In this document: positions 44,981 through 56,784 of the stretch, one piece after another
Layout of the letters: every line of letters starts with the position of its first letter
Numbering within the stretch: position 1 is the first letter of the stretch
NCBI GenBank assembly: GCA_004835665.1
Contig: RBKR01000026.1
Span: 372,001-436,000, forward strand
Length of the DNA stretch: 64,000 nt
Origin: Phoma sp. XZ068
Taxonomy: Eukaryota; Ascomycota; Dothideomycetes; Pleosporales; Didymellaceae
Reading direction: 5' to 3'
Notes under the pieces: model-generated
What the model was told of the DNA's origin: nothing
What the model saw: the letters and a program-made list of their open reading frames with translations, nothing else
Databases searched by the model: none
Position numbers and translations under genes: made by a program

Positions 44981-45864
44981 ATGCAGCTCACTAACCTCCT
45001 CGTCTCTCTCCTCGTCTCTGTGGCGGCAGCCAAGCGTAGCTGCGGTACTGCCAACGCTACTGAGGAGCAGCTCCAGATCGCTCAGAACTTCCAGATTCTC
45101 GAAGCTGAGACTGACTTTGCCGAGTCGCGCCTTGCTGCTGCTGCCACTATCAACATCAAGGTCTACTGGCACGTCACCGCCACTGCTCAGACCGTTGCTG
45201 GCGGTTACATTACCCAGGCGACTCTCAACAAGCAGCTTGATGTGCTGAACGCCGCCTTTGCCCCTCACAGCATCTCATTCACTCAGGCTGGCGCGGACTG
45301 GACCATCAATTCCAACTACGCCAACGACAGGGCCGAGCTGGCCATGAAGAAGGCGCTCCGCAAGGGCACCTACGCCGATCTGAATGTGTACTTCACCCCC
45401 GGCACACGGTGGCTCGGATACGCCAAATTTCCCGAGGCCGCCCCAGCTGGCTCCGACATCTTCTTCCTGGATGGTGTCGTCGTTCGTACATCTACCGTCC
45501 CCGGTGGTAGCGAGCCTTTATACAACCTTGGTCACACCGCCACCCACGAGATCGGTCACTGGCTTGGTCTCTACCACACTTTCCAGGGCGGCTGTACTGG
45601 CGACGGCGATTTCGTCTCCGATACCGCTGCTGAGGCTTCGGAGTCGTACGGCTGTGCTAAGACCCGCGATTCTTGCCCCAGGCAGCCCGGCCTTGACCCT
45701 GTTACCAACTACATGGACTACTCTGATGAGTAAGTATTCCCTCTTTGAGTTTTACAATGTGATCTTGATACTAATGATTTTCTAGTAATTGCTTCACTGG
45801 TTTCACCGCTGGCCAGGAGGCTCGCATTAACAGCTTCTGGAACGCGTACCGTGCTGGTAAATAA
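44981..45864 (+). CDS. Secreted M43-type zinc metalloprotease
   Basis: Extracellular metalloprotease, 275 aa, of the pappalysin-like M43 family known from fungi as Mep1-type. Exons 44981-45729 and 45786-45864. A signal peptide covers residues 1-17 (LLVSLLVSVAAA). The extended zinc motif HEIGHWLGLYH and the Met-turn NYMDYSDD are both present, the latter completed by the second exon. Several cysteines (CTG, CAKTRDSC, NCFTGF) fit family disulfides. A KR pair right after the signal peptide may be a cleavage site. It probably acts on host or environmental proteins; substrate is unknown. Confidence 0.92.
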
Positions 45865-47106
45865 GCGCTTCGTAGCTGCTGTTTGCTGATGCGGTCAGGA
45901 GACTCTTAGGTGGTGATTGTTGCAGTCGATAATGTATATGGCATAGCGTAGCGTGGCGTAGTGAGCGAGGCGTCGATGATAATGAGCACGAATGAAACAG
46001 TATATCTGTTGAAATTAGCCTTACTGTGAATACCCAAGTGCATACCGATTATCTTACAACTATTATCTTATAATGAGGCTCCCACCATCTCGTACCCCAC
46101 CAAGAGGAGCAACGAACGTGAAGCGAACGTCAAGCTACAAAGGTCTTCCCCTCCCTTTATGCCGCATATGTTTAGTGCGCACCTTGATGGACCATGCAAT
46201 CACGTCTTCGCATGAGATAAAGCACGTATGCACTGCTGACGTTGACTAGCAGTGCCGTGCCGTGCCGTGCCGTCCCACACTTCCCCATGTCTGCTTACTC
46301 GGCAGTTGGGCTGGGGGACTAAGCAGATGGCTCAGCAAACGGCCGGTGTATGGCCCTGGGGTTCGGACCTTTTGCCCCGCGGTGAGTGCTTCGCAGAACA
46401 CTCTGTGTTTTTTCCGTAGAACGAGGGAAGCTGGTGCGTTGCGACTTTGCCGTGTTGGAATCGGTTGTGTTCGGCATTTGGTAACGCTTTATGGGATGAT
46501 GAGGGTGGGTGTATCTTCGGCTGAAATTATCCTGAAAGCTCCCTGTTCATTTGGTATGCCTGTCCTGTCAATGTAGCTTATCGCGGTTGGAAGGGTATAA
46601 GCACCTTCGGCATGCATGTTATCTATAGCCCTGTCACTTGCTGCTGTTGGCCTAACTGCCCTTCTCTTCTGGGAAGATAGGGAGCAGGGCAACCAGGATC
46701 GCTCCATATGCAAGCCAAGGTTGCCAAGTTGATCTGAACGGTGTCATTGACGTCGTGAGGATAATTATGTTACAATGGACTCGCTCCACGGCAAAGTCTC
46801 TACAACCCCAAGGGCAAGACAGCATGCAAGACAGTATAAGAAGCAAGCACACCCAACGCCACAGGAAGTCTGCCATGGGCAGTGCTTCCTGCCTGAAACC
46901 CAGCCCGTGTATCCAACCATGCTTATGACTTGTTTATAGTTTTGGTGTGCAACAACGCCGCGATGCCAAAGACGGAAAACGGAGAACGGAGATGCGATAG
47001 GAAGTAGATGGCCGACCGCATGTATGCAAAACGAAAGCGACGAATGAGATATCAGAAAGTCCACTTTTCTGGACAAACATTAGCAATGAGAATATGGAAA
47101 GTGTCA
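45865..47106. other. Convergent intergenic region with short tandem repeat
   Basis: About 1.24 kb between the metalloprotease stop and the kinesin stop. It contains four perfect GTGCC units (46252-46271). No gene is supportable, although the length exceeds what two 3' regions usually need. Confidence 0.4.
46252..46273 (+). repeat. (GTGCC)n short tandem repeat
   Basis: Four perfect copies of GTGCC in tandem plus a partial fifth. It lies in the convergent spacer and may vary in copy number between strains. Confidence 0.7.
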
Positions 47107-50100
47107 TCACCGCCAGACACCTTTAGCACCTGGTGCGAGACTGCCTCGGATCGAGGAGTTGCTAACAACTCGTATCGGTGCACGATTCAGTGTCCCAGCT
47201 GCAGGTCGGTCCTCTGCAGAGGCGGCCACTGTCGTGCGTCGTGCTGCACCTTTGACGATGGGTGCAGAACGTGGGCTCAGAACGCTGGGCTTCCATTCAC
47301 CCTCATGGTTATTCTTGACCATGCGGCGTGCCGCGCTAGCGGAGATGCTGTTCTCATTTGGTGGGCTCGCGGAGGTACTGCTGGGACTGCGATGACGCTG
47401 CGTCCTGTTTGCAGGGACTGCTTTTGTGGTTGAAGAACGACGCTTGATGGCCGTGCGAATCTGATTCGCCTCTGAGGAGTCGACGGACCAGTGATCATCC
47501 TCTGCTGAACTGTGGCCATTGTCTGCGTTTGGTGAGGCCTCAGATGCGAGCTCCACGTTGCTTAGAGCAGAAGGGCGGACAGTGTTTGTGCCAATTTCAC
47601 GAAGAGGGGAGGTGTCCGAGTCCGAACCATAGGCGTTCCTGAGGGGCATTGGTGACCCATCGGACTTCTTCGTGAGGAAGCCTGCTGCAAAGCGGCTGGA
47701 TGCAGAGCGGGGCTTGATGTCCATCGATGTTGTTGGCGGTACAGGAATGGGCGAAGAACCGGCATCACTAACTACTGGCTCAGGAACGTACGCCGAGAAC
47801 TGGGGAGGTGGAGGCATATCAATCGAAGAGCCTGTCGGTGTTGATTCGACCTGCTCTGGAGTTTTGAAGTCTGCCAGGGTGCCGTTCTCGTTGTCATCGC
47901 GCCAGCGAACGCCTCGCTTGGCCTTCGAGGGTGATGTTGGCCTCTTCTTCGTGGGCGAAAACTGAACCCCCTTCTTGACTGTAAGCATCTTCTTGCGCCG
48001 AGGCGAGGCCTTCATGGGTGACGATGTGAGATGTGGTGCATCTGCGAATGATGGCATGGGGATTGATTTGACAGGGGATGGGCCCATGACGTTCACGGGT
48101 TTCCGTCTCTTTGGTGTCCCTTTGTGGCTCGGTGCGAATAACTCTGTGACAGGGAGACCGCCGTCTGGTCGAATCACCTGAGCAGTCGCGCTAGTACATG
48201 CGTTCATAATCTTCGTAAGAAGCTTCCTAGCTGTTTCGACTGCTTGAGCTTCGTCCATTTGGGTGATCTGGCCCAGTATAGCTACCGTCTCGATGTGGGC
48301 TTGAACGAGGACCTGAACAGTTGCTGCATCGCCTCCTCTTTCTTGTTCCAGCAAAACACTCAGGACTTCTCGCTCTGCATTTGACTTCAAGATCTGGTAT
48401 TCTCTAGTGAGGTTCGCTGCGTCAGGTCCGTCGGCAGTACCCTCCAGCTCGGTGAGCTGTCTCAAGCCAAAGCTGAGGGCGGTGTCGAGCTTTGAAGCCC
48501 ATGTTGATCGCTCGAGCCTTCGGTGATGGTGTTGTCGCGACTGTTCGAGTTCGGCGGAGATGCCGATTGCGGTATCTCTCATGGCCATGATCTGCGAGGG
48601 CATTTCTTCATTCTCGCGCATCTCGTTGACGGCATCGAAAGCTGCGACCCACGCAGAGACAAGCGAGATTCGCTTTTCGGTATACTTCAAGGTCCTCATC
48701 GTGTTGAGCCTGTCCCTGCGGTCGGTCTCGGAGTCGGTGTAAGCCTGTCTCAGGCGTATGAAAGCGTCTCTCATCAAGCTCTCCTTCTTCTCGTTCTGTT
48801 TCTGGAATTTGGCCAAGGAAGCACCATCCGAGTCCTTTTGCTTTTTCATCAATTCGTCAATCAGCGCTCGTTGCTCGTCAATCTTCTTCAGGTAGTCCTT
48901 CACATGGCGGTTCACATTAAAAACGTTCTTGGTGACCTTGGTCTGGATGTTCTTCGCGCGGTTGGCGTATCGCAGGGTGTTTTGCGTTTCGTCAAAGTGG
49001 ACACTGGATGGACTGACGCACACAATCATAACAGTTTTGCAATTTCCACCGAGGGAGAATTTCAGCAGGCGCGTAAGCTTCGAGTTGCGGTAGGGGATGT
49101 GGTTATGCTTGCGGACATCGCATAGAGCATTGATGCAGCTTCCCAAAGCTAAAAGTGACTTGTTGATGTTTGCACCTTCGGTCAGACGGGCACCTCTGTT
49201 TTTGGTCGCACTCGCACGTTCACTGCCTGCCAAGTCGATGATGCTGAGGGTGGCCATTGTGTGGGGCTCGTTGACGGAAGCATTGCGGTCTTTTGACGAG
49301 ACGTTGATCTGAAGGACGGCGTGCGATCGAGAGGAGGTGGCGTTGGCTTCTGTCGGGGACATGGTTCGCAGGTCGTTGCCACGGACGATCATCTCCATGA
49401 CCTCGTTGACCTGGCAGGTATTAGATCCCAATTCTTGAGGGCTCGATTTGAGTTTGATTGCTTACATCTGTTGGTCGGTGGCTAGTGAGACCTGCGACAG
49501 AGACAGCCTGGTTGGAGTCTTCTCGCAGCATCAGAGACGTCTTGCTGCCGCCTTCGACCAGAAGATCGCGGATGGTCTCGTTGTAGATTTCAAGGTAAGA
49601 CAGGGTGACCTCGGTGACTTTCTCCTCAGACCTTTCATTGATCTTCTCAAACAGCTCCTGCATTGTCAGAAAGATGATACCCGGGTCGCTCGGTGTTCCT
49701 CTGCATCAAAGTCAGCCGCAGTCGAGTTGCCTCTCAAATGCACCACCCACGTGATGGTATGTGTCTTGCCGCATCCTGTTGCGCCGTAGGCAAAGACGGT
49801 GGCATTGTATCCGTCGAGGACATTGTCCAGCAGGGGCTTTGCGGTCGACTCGTAGATGTCGGCCTGCGAGGTGGTGTCGTCGAAGACGCGGTCGAAAGCG
49901 AAGGTCTGGTCCTTGACACGCTTGCCCTGGGGCGCATACGAGCGGCCGGTCCTGTGCACTGGGTTGTCCTCGGGGGGATCAAAGATGCTGCATGCTCGTC
50001 AGTCTCTACCATGCTGCTTTGACACCACAACAGGCAGCGTACAGGCATCGCTCGTCCAGGACCTTGATGACTGGCCGAATGCCGCCCTTGGTCGTCAGGC

Positions 50101-50242
50101 GCGGCGTCGGTGCAGCGGCAAGCGAGCCGTCTCCGAGGAACAGCGTCGAGTCGTCCGTCTTGGTGAGCTGTGCAGCTTCGCGGATGGTAAACGGGCGGAC
50201 GCGCACAGTGACCGAGATGGACGACGCGCCGGCGCTCGCCAT
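47107..50242 (-). CDS. Kinesin-8 family motor
   Basis: Microtubule motor of 991 aa; exons 50242-50043, 49987-49751, 49700-49466 and 49410-47107. The motor domain holds the P-loop GATGCGKT, switch I NATSSRSHA, switch II DLAGSE and the RNSKLTRLLKFSLGGNCKT block. After the motor comes LRYANRAKNIQTKVTKNVFNV, the neck pattern of the kinesin-8 (Kip3/KipB) group, then coiled coil and a basic, Ser-rich tail with repeated SPxK-like sites (SSPMKASPRR, FSPTKKRPTSPSK) suited to Cdk phosphorylation. Kinesin-8 motors walk to plus ends and shorten microtubules in nuclear positioning and mitosis. The gene is divergent from the AsaB-like gene. Confidence 0.92.
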
Positions 50243-50825
50243 GATTGCGCTCTAGAGATGTTAGTAGCCCGGGGCGATGCAGTGCTCTGCGGTTCCTCTC
50301 TAGCCCCTCGAAGTGGATGCGGCGGCCGTGGGCGTGGTTGCGGAATGTTGTGCTGGTGACGGAGCGCCAAGTTCGTGCATCGAAAACCGCCGTTGCCATG
50401 CCAACGCCGCCGCACCTGCCACAGACCCTGGCTGCACGTGATCTATCCGTCTCCCAGCGCCCCACACCGCCGACGTGGCTCCCATCTCGTCCTCCCACCG
50501 GCATCCTCCCTGCCGTTCTCGAGACGTGGAGGCTGGTGAGCGGTGTGGACAGGCTCGCGTTGTCCGTGGTCAGAGTAGCTGCCTGACGCATACTGCATCA
50601 CAGATGAACCTTCCAGTATCCACGCGTTGCACTGACGACCTCGTGAGCGATACAACGCCTTCGTGTACTGTAAGCTGCTTCGATACATGGAGTTGAATGG
50701 TCTGCCCAAACGACCTGCAGCCCCTCCATTCCCGGGCATGGCGCGGATCCGCTGACCCCGCCATCTAATATCAAGACTACGAACCTGTCTCTGCCTGATG
50801 TTCCAACAGTGCATCCAACACGATC
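50243..50825. promoter_or_regulatory. Divergent promoter, kinesin-8 / AsaB-like gene
   Basis: About 583 bp between two start codons on opposite strands. It is GC-rich on the kinesin side. No specific regulatory site is recognised. Both promoters are inferred from position. Confidence 0.45.
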
Positions 50826-51761
50826 ATGGCCTCACTTGAACCCCTTAGTGGCAGAGCCCACGTTGTTGCAGAAATCAACTACTTCCCACCTCTAGGCACA
50901 CCAATACCAACGTCTGCATGGAAGCGGCGGTACTTGGGTATTGGTGACGAGCACACTCGCCTCATGACCATTCGCGATGTCCGTCATAGCCAGCAAGCCT
51001 TCGACCTCGACATCAACGGCTTTAGCTTTGTCAGCCTTCCCCATAGGAGAAGAGTCGACAGCTCTAGTACCGAAGAAACCATTCGCCGGGAATACTACCC
51101 AGAATTAGAGGCGCTAGCAAAGAGCTTGTGAGCCGCACCGTGTGGCACTGTGGAGTAAAGTAGAGCTCCACCTACAAATACTGACCTTGTTAGAACCGGC
51201 GCATCCACGGCCTTTGTTTTCAATCACGTAGTCCGAGCTCACTCCTCACCCTCTGACAAAGGCAAGCTAGACGCCCACGGTCGTTGGCAGGACATACCTG
51301 CCGGCCATCCCCATGTCGATTACTGCGGCGACCCTGAATTTCTCCAAGGTACCAAGCAGGAACTCAATCTGCCACATCAAATCTCCTCACTCTATGCCTC
51401 AAGCTCACGCTATGCGTACCTCGGTGCTTGGCGCCCTCTCAAGACTCTCCGGAAGGATCCACTTACCGTCTGCGACGCCAACAGTGTCCCAGCCTCTGAC
51501 TACCAGCTTCGTCTGCGAGAGTTCAGGAGCGGTATCAAGTCGGGAAACTACGTCATGAGCCATGCAAACGAGGACCAGCAACATCAGTGGTACTACATGG
51601 CTGAGATGCAACCCGATGAGATTGTCCTGTTCAAAGGTTACGATACTGACCAGAGCAAACCGGGCTGGCGATGCCCACATACGTCTTTCAAGCTACCTGG
51701 CTCAGAACAAGAGCCGCCAAGAGAAAGCATCGAGGCACGCATCGTGTGCTTTTGGGAGTAA
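50826..51761 (+). CDS. AsaB/CmcJ-like oxygenase
   Basis: Predicted 289-aa protein; exons 50826-51127 and 51194-51761 (66-bp intron). It belongs to the CmcJ/AsaB (GA4-desaturase-like) group, whose members hydroxylate, desaturate or methoxylate natural products. Visible family pieces: NGFSFVSLPHRRR, VFNHVVR followed by an aspartate- and proline-rich loop, GAWRPLKT, ANSVPASDYQLR, WYYMAEMQPDEIVLFKGYDT and PHTSFKLPGS. The HTSF and WR residues are conserved in the group. No synthase gene of a secondary-metabolite cluster lies beside it, so its substrate is not suggested by context. Confidence 0.78.
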
Positions 51762-52479
51762 TCAAAGTGGTTTACAAATGGCTGATGAGCGTTAGCCTGA
51801 CCTTTTCCCGCCAGTATTCCTCTGATCTACGATCTTGACGGCTACGCGCAGGCCAACGTCCGTCCGTTTACCCCAAACCCTTGCGGGGTAGTGTCGCCCA
51901 TGATGCCCAAATAGGCAACCTCCAACGGCTCTGTTGCTCCTTCCGGTTCGGGTAAACGTCGATCGCCTCGTGCTCTGGCAGTTGGTTCGGTAAGCTAGCT
52001 CAGTTGAGCAGGTCGACATACAAAAGCCGGGGAACGGCCAAAACTGTCAATGCATCAGATTGCGCTCAATGCGCTGAGCCCGGTGACCTATCCAGAGATG
52101 CATGAGATTCGAGCAGAGTCGGGCCAAAAGTAAGGCGGCTGCATCTAAGCGCAGGCAATGTCGCCTGTTCTGCTCTCTTCAGTAGGTCCCTCAAGATGAC
52201 CAAGGACTGTACTATCGGCAGTAGTCGCAGAAGCGGCAGGAGACTGATCCACACTGGCTGGGCGTGGACCAATGCGGATAGACAACAGAATCTCACCCAC
52301 AACTCCACGATGGCTCGTGGTTAAACAATCCGGGGATGGAAACGGACAGTGAGAACATAAATACACCACCAGCCGCCCTTTGTTTGCATGCCAGAGCCTC
52401 AAGTTTCAAGCTCCAGTCCTTCGCTCCTCGCACCACCAAGCCTGCCACTTCGTCTCGGTAAATACAATCACTGTCCAAC
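51762..52479. other. Intergenic, promoter of cutinase
   Basis: About 718 bp with no supportable gene. A weak TATA-like CATAAATA at 52356-52363 lies 117 bp upstream of the cutinase start. Confidence 0.4.
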
Positions 52480-53281
52480 ATGAAGCTCACACTCCTCTCC
52501 CTCGGCCTCCTCTCAGGTGCCCTCGCTGCCCCAGCCGCCGACAACGCCCTCGCCAAGCGCCAGTTCAGCAGCAGCACTTACAACCAGCTCACCGATGGCA
52601 CCGCATGCCGGCCCATCAGCGTCATCTACGCCCGCGGTACCGGCCAGCAAGGCAACGTTGGCGACGCCGCGGCCGTCGGCCCATTGTTCTTCAACCAGAT
52701 TGCTGCCAAAGTGGGAGGCACGAGTCGCCTCGCGATTCAAGGTGTCACATACTCAGCGAGCATCGCTGGGTTTTTCGCGGGTGGTGACGCAGCGGGAAGC
52801 ACCACGCTGACCAACCTCATCAGCAGCGTAAGTACAAGATGTTCATTGAAGTTTCAAAAGGGAGGCTAAATTTGTATAGACTGCAACCAGGTGCCCGAAC
52901 ACCAAGATCGTCCTCTCCGGCTACAGCCAGGGTGCGCAAGTTGTTCACAACGCTGCCGTTCGTACCTCAGCTGCGAACGCTGCTCGTGTAGCTGCCGGTA
53001 CGTACTATTGTTCTTCGCCCTTTACATTCTGTTCTCGCCCTCATCACGCTTTCCTTTTTCATCGCTTCACGCCATTCCAACACTAACACCCCCTAGTTGT
53101 TGTCTTCGGCGACCCAAAGCGCGGCCAGTCCTTCGGATCGATCCCAACCTCCAAGACCCTTACCATCTGCCACTCTGGTGACAACATCTGCGAGGGCGGA
53201 TCAAGCATCACGGCGGCCCACTTGAACTACCAGAACGATGCTGGCACTGCGGCCACTTTCGTTGCCGGAAAGGTCGCTTAG
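52480..53281 (+). CDS. Cutinase, secreted
   Basis: Extracellular serine esterase that hydrolyses the plant polyester cutin, 216 aa. Exons 52480-52827, 52880-52997 and 53097-53281; the last intron is 99 bp. A signal peptide (residues 1-16, ending GALAAPA) is followed by a KR pair that could mark a propeptide end. The nucleophile elbow is GYSQG, with the oxyanion residues in ARGTGQQGN, the catalytic Asp in GDNICEGG and the His in AHLNY. Cysteines at the usual places can form the two family disulfides. Length is normal for fungal cutinases. It supports a plant-associated lifestyle. Confidence 0.94.
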
Positions 53282-54060
53282 AAAGATGCGATTAGCTTCT
53301 GTATTTCCTGAGATGGCCTCAGTTGTGTTTGGGATTTGATTAGGACTTGAATGGGTGCGAGGACTTTTCATGAATGTTTTAATGAATGATACGTTTCCTG
53401 CTGCATGACCAATTTACTCAAGACGTCCGCAGTGACTAGCTTTATTTGTCGTGCCCCATGTCAGCCTTGCTCCTTCCATCACTCCAACCCTTCTTAACCA
53501 AACTCACATCGAAGGTTTCTAGAAACTTAATACCAAGGCCCGCAGTATCGTTCCGATTACCTGGGTTGTATTTACCGATTGACCTCCCTGCACCCTGCCG
53601 CCTATAACACGTTAGCTAAGGACTAGCCCTATAGTCCAAGGCAGTCATCACCGATATTGTACTACTGCTGACGATACATTGGCCCCATGCTACTCCGACC
53701 GACTCTTCAACCCGCCAATGCTTTAGCAATTCAAGATATCCACAATGCAGAGTGGCCGAGCAAAATTGCATGGACCAGCATCAGCCGAGTCAGTATTCGC
53801 CCTAGCACAGCCTCGCGCCAGTAGCGAGCGGGCATGACGACGCTCAAGCGGGCCCCCGTCCGAAGTAGCACTGAAGCTAGGAATAATCGCACGGCAGCGA
53901 TGCAAATGCCGTTGGACTTGTCTCGTGTGGGGCTCGGAAGTATATTACATGCAGCGTTAGTACTGCGTTGTCGGCGCATTGAAAGCGAGGAACATCGTGC
54001 TTTTTAAAAGAACAGCATGTGCAGAAAGTACAGTCGTTCAATTCTTCGAGGGCTGGGAAA
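53282..54060. other. Intergenic, promoter of tyrosinase
   Basis: About 780 bp between the cutinase stop and the tyrosinase start. No supportable gene or RNA. Antisense frames here show no features. Confidence 0.45.
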
Positions 54061-55403
54061 ATGAGAGTCTGGCAATTGGTAGCGGCGCTCATCGGCGCTG
54101 TCAGCGCTGCACCTGCTGGGAACCATCCTTGTCTTGGTCCAAAGTGCGCTCCCAAGAGCGATGCTTTGACCGCACGAGGACTTGAGAAACTGAAAGCTTT
54201 CGTAGCTGCACAAGGACACACAAATGCAACGTGCACGTTGGAGAGAGCAGCTGTTCGGAGGGAGTGGTATGTGTTATGTATTACTTGAGACAGCAGTCCC
54301 ATTGCTTGATTGACAACCCCCAGGTCGACACTACGCGACAGTGATAAGAAGGCCTACATCGACGCAGTCCAATGTCTTGCCAATCTACCACCAAAGACAC
54401 CTACTGGAATTGCTGCAGGCGCAAAGAACAGATACGACGATCTAGTTGCTACCCATATCAACCAGACACTTTCCATCCATGGAACAGGGTTTGTATCCCT
54501 TCATCTTCCCATATATTCACTCTAATTCAGCCAGCAATTTCCTCTCCTGGCACCGCTATTTCACCTGGGCATACGAACACATTCTCCAGACAGAGTGCGG
54601 ATACAACGGGACGCAACCCTACTATAATTGGCCATGGTGGGCTGCAAACCCGCTCCGTGCGCCAAACTTCGACGGTAGCAATTTGAGTATGTCTGGCGAT
54701 GGCGAATACGTTGCCGGCCGCAATAACACATGCATTCCGTTCCCCACGGCTTGTGGTGTTAGTCTTCCACCTGGCAATGGCGGAGGATGCGTCAAGTCGG
54801 GCCCCTTCAAAGAGTGCGTGGTTCGCCTGCGAAAGTGTACAATGATTTGACATACTGAATCTTTATAGCTGGCAAGTCAACCTCGGCCCTGTCGCGCCCG
54901 TCCTTACAGACTTCACTCCCAACCCTTCTCCGGACGGTTTGGGATACAACCCGCGTTGTCTGCGCCGCGACATCTCACAAGCTGCGGCAAGCGGCTGGAC
55001 AAAAGACTCCGACGTCGCGGCCCTAATCACCAACGCTGACACCTTCTACAACTTCAGCACTACAATGCAAGGCGATTTCCCCGCCGGGTTCCTAGGCGTG
55101 CACACCGCAGGCCACTTCACGATCGGAGGAGATCCGGGGGGCGACTTGTTTGCGAGTCCCGGGGATCCAATGTTCTTCCTGCACCACGCGATGATCGATC
55201 GTACATGGTGGACGTGGCAGAATCTAGACTTGGAGAACAGGCTGTATGCAATTGGAGCGACAATTACAACGAACAACAACCCTCCAAGCCGAAACGCGAC
55301 GTTGGACGATACCATTGGGTTTGGGTACTTCGGGTTTCCGGACCTGACTATTCGGGAAGCAAGCGATACGCTCGGTGGGCCGTTTTGTTACACCTATCTA
55401 TGA
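54061..55403 (+). CDS. Secreted tyrosinase / catechol oxidase
   Basis: Type-3 copper oxidase, 394 aa, that oxidises phenols to quinones. Exons 54061-54266, 54324-54488, 54535-54813 and 54869-55403. A signal peptide (residues 1-17, LVAALIGAVSA) shows secretion. The Cu-A region has HGTGNFLSWHRYFTWAYEH, joined across the second intron. The Cu-B region has HTAGHFTIGG and FFLHHAMIDRTWW. The length is that of the short, secreted fungal class, without the long C-terminal lid of melanin tyrosinases, so it should be active when secreted. Substrate may be plant phenolics. Activity on mono- or diphenols cannot be told from sequence. Confidence 0.92.
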
Positions 55404-56784
55404 GTTTGATTTGCTCATGAGCTATCTACATGCCGTCGATAAAGTGCGATAGTTGAGTCTAGATGCAGATTGAGACAGCGGATAGGTCGGCATAGTTAAG
55501 GAATACGAACAAACACAACAAAACAAAGCTTGACCACCACGAAGCTCTCACAAATCACAACTTCTTTGAAAGCATTTTGCATTCATTCTCAACCTAAAAT
55601 CAACCCGCACATGCGCTTTAATAATACCACTTACAACCAGCCCTCAAACCACCCGCACGTGACCCCCCTCACCGCCATCCCTCCCCACAATCCAATTCCC
55701 ACGCAACCCACTCCCTCCTCACCACGGGGACCCCTTCCCATCCCATCCTCCTCGCCAGCGATTGCGGAGAAGCACTCATCCTTATCTCTCGCGCACAGGG
55801 AACCACGCACCGAAACGGGCAGGCGACTCCGCAACCGCGGCAAGCGACTCCACACACCGCGCCCTACGGACTCAGACATGTACTCCGATACGGGTATTCC
55901 GCTGGCTTATCGCAAACCACTGCCGCTCGTCGGAGACGCGAGTTTCCAAGCTCTTGGGAGAGGTATAAATGCGTGCTGCGCCCTTTCTGACGTGCTTGCT
56001 TGCTGGGTGGGTGGTTTTAGCTGTCCGATTTGGGGGCGAGTGTTGGAAATGCTTGTGGATTGAATTGTGGAGTGCTTCGCGGATAGCATTTCCGTTGCGC
56101 GCTTGTCCTGCGGGAAAGCCCCGGAGAAGGGAGGGAGAAAAACATGTAGGGCGTGAGAGGTGGGTAGATAAGAGGCTGGAATGCCCTGTGGAGGGGTGCA
56201 TCAATGTGCATCAGTGTAGGTAAGGCTCAACCATGCGTGGCTGAGTAGGTTCAAGACAGGTAAGGTTGCGGGTAAGTTTCTGTTATGGTGTTTTGTGTTC
56301 TGTTTACGCTGCATCTCTTTGGTCTTCTATTTTTTCTTCGGTTGAGTTTTTACATGTTGGCTTTGTTTGCGTTTCTTCAGTTGGCTGTGTATTTTCGGAA
56401 TCTCGTGTCACTGCATAAAACGACCTCCACGAACTAGCCATACAGCTCTGGATGCGCAGACCCAAGCAACTGAAGGATCACCAAGCGCTACAACATCAGT
56501 CAATCCAGACAATATCCACGGAATCGCTAGATACCCCAAGACGCTTCCCGTACCAAGGCCTCTTCGAATGGGGAGTCTCTCCGCTACGTTCACTCTCCCA
56601 GGATTTCTGTGCAACACTTTGCAGTCTCCTGCTCAGTAACCCCGAACATTCTACACAACGTCTCTCCCCAAATATCACACATGGTTGGGGGACAGGTAAT
56701 CGTGAGAACATGATGCATATGCTAATCGCTAAAAGAACAGGACAAAACCAATAAATCCACCATCATAAACATTACTCAACACAT
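55404..56784. other. Intergenic region with one doubtful ORF
   Basis: About 1.38 kb between the tyrosinase stop and the permease stop. One proline- and serine-rich frame from 55611 is given separately at low confidence. The remainder shows GT-rich stretches but no gene. Confidence 0.4.
55611..56063 (+). CDS. Hypothetical proline-rich ORF, doubtful
   Basis: An ATG-initiated frame of 150 codons. The first two-thirds are rich in Pro, Ser, Thr and His; the centre is basic (TGRRLRNRGKRL), and then SDTGIPLAYRKPLPLVGD reads like a real peptide. A GT donor (GGTATAAATG) follows at about 55961, so the true gene, if any, may splice away from the last 35 codons. No homology is recognised. It may be a chance frame in a GC-biased spacer. 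I give it because the composition differs from random spacer DNA. Confidence 0.25.
   Translation: MRFNNTTYNQPSNHPHVTPLTAIPPHNPIPTQPTPSSPRGPLPIPSSSPAIAEKHSSLSLAHREPRTETGRRLRNRGKRLHTPRPTDSDMYSDTGIPLAYRKPLPLVGDASFQALGRGINACCALSDVLACWVGGFSCPIWGRVLEMLVD

Noticed and set aside
44590..45268. Overlapping minus-strand frames across the metalloprotease start
   Set aside because: They oppose a gene with a clear signal peptide and zinc motif, and they show no features of their own.
49734..50591. 285-codon minus-strand frame over the kinesin start
   Set aside because: It is in the wrong frame relative to the motor domain and reads through the first introns; the spliced kinesin model explains the region.
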